A stretch of DNA of 64,000 bases from Leishmania martiniquensis (taxonomy: Eukaryota; Euglenozoa; Kinetoplastea; Trypanosomatida; Trypanosomatidae). This document shows, one piece after another, positions 60,339 to 64,000 of this stretch (position 1 is its first letter; each line of letters starts with the position of its first letter). The translations under genes and the position numbers were made by a program. The stretch is taken from positions 1,301,001-1,365,000 of the forward strand of contig NC_090167.1 of assembly GCF_017916325.1 (NCBI RefSeq), read 5' to 3'. Below the pieces are notes generated by a model. It was not told where the DNA came from and made no database searches. It saw only the letters and a list, made by a program, of their open reading frames with translations.

Positions 60339-63300
60339 GCCAACAGGGGGGAGGGCGAACCAGGGACCAGGCTTGGGGGCTGCTCTTCAATCTCTACTGA
60401 CTCATCAACGAGAAGCGTCTGTGCGTGTGTGTAAGGGTGGGCAGATGAGTGGAGAATGGGGCAACAAAGGAGGAGGTGTGTGTGTGTGTGTGATGAAGCG
60501 GGGGGAGGAAGGGTCCAGGAGGCATAGAACAGCCGGCTAAACGTGCGGAGGGCGTCGTAGAGGTGAGGTGCGGCCAGGCTGGATGGATCACGAGGGAGCT
60601 GGACTACCGGCTGCTCTCGCCACTTTTGTGTGCACCGGCCGCCTGTGCGATCGATCTCCCTCTCCTCAACTCTGAAGTTTTCGCCTCGCCCTCTGCTGCG
60701 TTCCTATCGCTGTTTCTCCTCTTTGTACCCGCCAGCCATTGCCCTCGTGTCGTGCCTTTTGGCTTCAACCTTGCCACCAGGCACGGCGTGCTTCACAGGC
60801 ATGCCACGGGTCAGGGCTGGATAGAGGCTGGCGGATGCCAGCGGCCAAGCCCTCCCTCCCACTCTGCTCTCCACCCTCGTTAGGTGAGATTTTGTGATGT
60901 TCGATCGCCGCATTGTGATTGATCGTGTCGGCGATCGTCGCTGGTGGTGGTGCTCGTGAACCGGTGAGCGCGCGGCTGTGTCTGTGCCTGTGTGCGCGCA
61001 GGCGTATGCTATGTGGGCAGAGCGTGAAAGGTTGAGTCAATGTGTGTGTGCGTGTGTGTGGAGGGTGGGGGAGGCGAGAAAAGGGGGAACACCCTGACGG
61101 AGACTGGGCTGTGGTGGCGGCGTATTTTTGTTCGCGAAAGGGACAAGGCATGCAGGAGCAGCTGTCGGGACTCCGCGTCATCGACGCCCACATACACATA
61201 CTAACGTAAGCATGATCGCAAGCCCATGCCCTACCGCGCTCTGTTGAAGGACGCAACACGCCTTCGCGGCGCAGGTCGAAGGGCATGGGCGGTGGTCTAA
61301 TTTGCCGCCGCTGCGTTCACCTCTCTGCGCCTGGCCTGCCCATTAGTGTGCCGGCCGCGTCTTGGCTCGTCTCCTATTCCCCACTTTTGCTGCCCACCCG
61401 CAGGCCTGCCACACAGGCGCACACGCACTTGCACACAATACTTCTCTGCGCCTCAGCTGCCTCCTACACGAGCGTGTCGTGCTGTCTCTCGTGTTTTTGT
61501 TGTCTTCTCTGTTACATCCTCGTTGTTCGCGTTGCCGGCGGCGTGGTTCAGTGTCGCACTGAGCGGGGAAAGGGTCTCGCTAAGGTGCCACGTTAAAAGG
61601 GGCAAAGGGGTCCATCCCGCGCACTTCTGTCTGTCCCGCCGTTTTCTATTTATTTCGCTCTAAAGAAAAAAAAGAGACAGCACATTCGAAAACGGAAAGA
61701 ACCGCAGCTAACACCACGACAGCTGCGCCGTCATCTTGATGTCCCACTCCATCGCTGAATACCTATCCGGAATCTCTCACGCCCCATGGCACCCTCTCAA
61801 GACGTGGCACATCCCGCACCTCCTCCGCGTCTCTGAAACGAAGACGGTGCCATGTCAGCGAAAGGAGTGGCTGCGCCAAAGTGTAGCTTCGCGTCTATTC
61901 GGCTCGCCTCGCCTCTCCCCCTCTCCTCCCTCTCTCTCTGTGTGCGTGCGTGCGTGCGCGCGCGCTTGTCGTAAGAAGCGATGGTGTGAAACGCGTTCAC
62001 GCCGCCGGAGTTGTCTTTCCCTTCTCTCCCCGAGCTGCCTGCTGCGCGAAAGATTCCGTGGAGGGGCAAGCGAAACATGAATGGGGCTGATGCCCGCAGG
62101 GAAGCGGGGGGAGAGTGTGGATGGTGTCGCCGACCGTTGCATCCACTGACTACGGGCCATTGCACAGAGGTGCTCTAACGCAGGCACACCGATGCTTACA
62201 TGAATGCTTCGACAACGCCCCAACACGAAGCACAGGCACTCGAGACATGCCGGGGCTTCCCTCGCTACCTCTATGAGGGCGCTGCCCTTCACTTCCTTTC
62301 GAACACACACGCCCACCTGTTGGCACACGCGCTGCCTCCATCTATCCCTGCACCTGAGTTGCACACACACACACACATACAGTGCATACATATGCCACTG
62401 AACCTGCGGCGCTTTACCTGTTCTCTACACAACACCTCTCTCAAGCTGTGCGCGTGCATTCAATCGCCCCCTCTTTCTACCCCCAGCCGCGAGCAGCACA
62501 GCGATTCTGCCTAGTGACTCGGCGTTCAGTGTGCACCGCTGTGGCCGCCACTCTACCGGCTTCTCCTTCCCCACTTCCCATCTTCCTTGACCGTTTCTTT
62601 TCCCGATGACGCTGAGGTCTTTTCATGTGTAATGACTGCGCGAATACGCCAGCCGCCCCCGCCCGTGCTCTTTCCCCCGCGCTGATCACTCCTTTCGCGC
62701 TCGTTTGCTTTCGCAGCCAATACGCGGACGCCCCTTCCCCCCTCTCGTTGGTGCTTGGAAGCGGGGAATTTCCGCTTCGCTCGTCTTGAAAACGCGCTGG
62801 TGCGTTCTCCTCTCTCTTTTGTGGCAGGCGGGCGGAGTGCGTGTGCGTACGTGTGTGTGTGTGTGCTTATCTGCTGCGCTTGTGGGAAATGAGCTTGTGC
62901 GACATGGACAGCAGCTGCCGAACAACGCCGGTTATTTGATATACGCGACTTGACGGTCAATGTTGGATACGCCGCGCCATCTTTTGCATAGGATGTGCCG
63001 CGTTTTCTTCATGTCGCTGCTCGAGCATCAGCTCGGGCCACCGGTTCGGGGCTGTGGGTGGGCTCGCGTCAGTTACCGCCCATCCACCCCCTTCCCTATC
63101 CCCATTCCTATTCACAGCTCGAACCACGTGATGCCGAAACGCTGTAAGGATGGGGCGGTCCAGCACTCCGCGGAGTGTCCACCCCCCACCCCATCTCCCT
63201 CTAGTACGTTTGCACCTATACACGCAGTGTCTTACCACCGCGCGGAGTAGCAAGGATCGGCGCCAGCGGCTGAATCGCACCTGGCCTCGACATCGGCTGA

Positions 63301-63687
63301 GGTGACGCTACGCACACGGTTGCGGCGAAGGCTCCTCTCTTCCCCTCCTCTACTCTTTCCTCTCTCTGCGTCCCCAACCATCTTTCCCCCCTCCCCCCTC
63401 ACGTTGGTGACAGAATATCGATATCCCATCACAGAACCCCCTCCCCTCTTCCCTCCCTCGCGTCTCCACTGTGTCTCGCCGCCGTATCGAGCGCCTCCAC
63501 GACGGCCGCCTTCCCCCTTTTTGCTTAATTTGCTTCGCCGCCCACTGCGATTCGCTCTGTCGATCATCTGACCCCCTCCCCTCCCCTCCCTGCAGCTCAC
63601 CATTCCGCTCAAAACGTCTCTGTGCTGGGCTGCGTGTGCCCACAACTCTTTCCCCTTTTTTTCGTCCCCCCACTGCCGTCGCTCTCC
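60339..63687. other. intergenic spacer, 3.3 kb
   Basis: No gene is supported. It contains GT-rich repeats (60420-60490), a copy of the AGCCGGCYRAACGYGC motif at 60531, mixed GC-rich sequence to 61300, a CA-rich stretch (62355-62385), a purine-rich patch at 61660-61710 and dense C/T tracts (63080-63120, 63340-63600). Open frames of up to 173 residues are of low complexity. Confidence 0.55.
63570..63595 (+). promoter_or_regulatory. candidate SL trans-splice acceptor for the gene at the right edge
   Basis: A CCCCTCCCCTC-type tract ends in CTGCAG (AG at 63594-63595), giving a 92-nt 5' UTR. It is a strong C/T acceptor. Confidence 0.5.
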
Positions 63688-64000
63688 ATGGCACTCTCAC
63701 TGCACTCGCGCGCGGCGGCGCTGGCGCTGCCCATGACTGTCACCATGCTCGTTGGCTGCATCTTGTCCTTCGGTCCCGCGGCGGTGATGGCCTCCGGCAG
63801 CGATCTGCCCAAACCCAGCTGGAGCCGCACCTGCATCTCCCCATATGAGGTGTGCTCCACCATTCAGGTGTATCAGTACTGGGAGGAGAAGAAAGGCCAG
63901 TTGGGCTTCACGGTGGATGCACTGATGGAGGACCCGAATGCGAAGAACATACTCACGGTGTGGATGCTGGCCGATGACCCGGACATCAGCGTCGCAAAGG
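63688..64000 (+). CDS. secreted or membrane protein, N-terminal part only
   Basis: An open frame starts at ATG 63688 and runs off the right end; 104 codons are visible. The first ~35 residues are a signal sequence: MALSLHSRAAALALPM, then hydrophobic TVTMLVGCILSFGPAAVMA, with small residues suited to cleavage. What follows is hydrophilic and well ordered, with two cysteines (TCISPYEVCS) that could form a disulfide, and ordinary coding composition. The strong pyrimidine tract + AG at 63595 supports it as a real gene. I do not recognise the family. It probably enters the secretory pathway, and a C-terminal membrane anchor could lie outside the window. Confidence 0.85.
   Translation, partial: MALSLHSRAAALALPMTVTMLVGCILSFGPAAVMASGSDLPKPSWSRTCISPYEVCSTIQVYQYWEEKKGQLGFTVDALMEDPNAKNILTVWMLADDPDISVAK

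Overview
The window looks like a piece of a Leishmania (trypanosomatid) chromosome. Fifteen protein genes can be supported: fourteen complete and one cut by the right edge. All are on the + strand and all are intronless. They have GC-rich third codon positions and are separated by long spacers that are strongly pyrimidine-rich on the coding strand. This is the layout of a kinetoplastid directional gene cluster, in which one long transcript is cut by SL trans-splicing at pyrimidine tract + AG sites. Plausible splice acceptors can be seen upstream of most genes. From memory, and not checked, the order GlcN6P deaminase, CCT alpha, DnaJ, dihydrolipoamide dehydrogenase, cyclin, lipase, chloride channel and TruD resembles part of L. 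major chromosome 32. The spacers also carry TA, CA, CTG and CCCCTC repeats.

Layout. 1-3675: gene-free, except for a possible last few codons of an upstream gene at 2-37. 3676-8064: glucosamine-6-phosphate deaminase ending in a glycosomal SKL signal, then CCT alpha. 8065-15635: 7.6 kb with no credible gene, ending in a very long pyrimidine tract. 15636-22524: a 779-residue unknown protein and a 240-residue two-membrane-segment protein, separated by 3.8 kb that holds a strong hairpin and a GC-rich block that may be a degenerate retroposon. 24098-32243: an ER-type DnaJ, dihydrolipoamide dehydrogenase and a B-type cyclin. 34513-38905: a small single-pass protein and a large helical-repeat-like protein. 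41729-45751: a B-box/coiled-coil/MATH protein. 47419-53646: a diacylglycerol-lipase-like hydrolase and a CLC chloride/proton exchanger with CBS domains. 54486-60338: a TruD/PUS7 pseudouridine synthase and a MYND-finger protein. 63688-end: the start of a secreted or membrane protein.

The genes do not form one pathway. They are housekeeping functions (amino-sugar and 2-oxoacid metabolism, folding in cytosol and ER, cell cycle, lipid hydrolysis, ion exchange, RNA modification) placed together by polycistronic organisation. Control is expected mainly after transcription, through the long UTRs.

The most interesting item is the 1340-residue protein at 41729-45751. It has a complete B-box, a coiled coil and a C-terminal MATH domain, which is the TRIM37 architecture, but no RING and an added ubiquitin/doublecortin-like N-terminus. 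Other notable signals are the 15-bp perfect inverted repeat at 19337-19401, the 7.6-kb coding desert, a CLC protein whose third pore motif is altered, and a cyclin N-terminus with no canonical destruction box.
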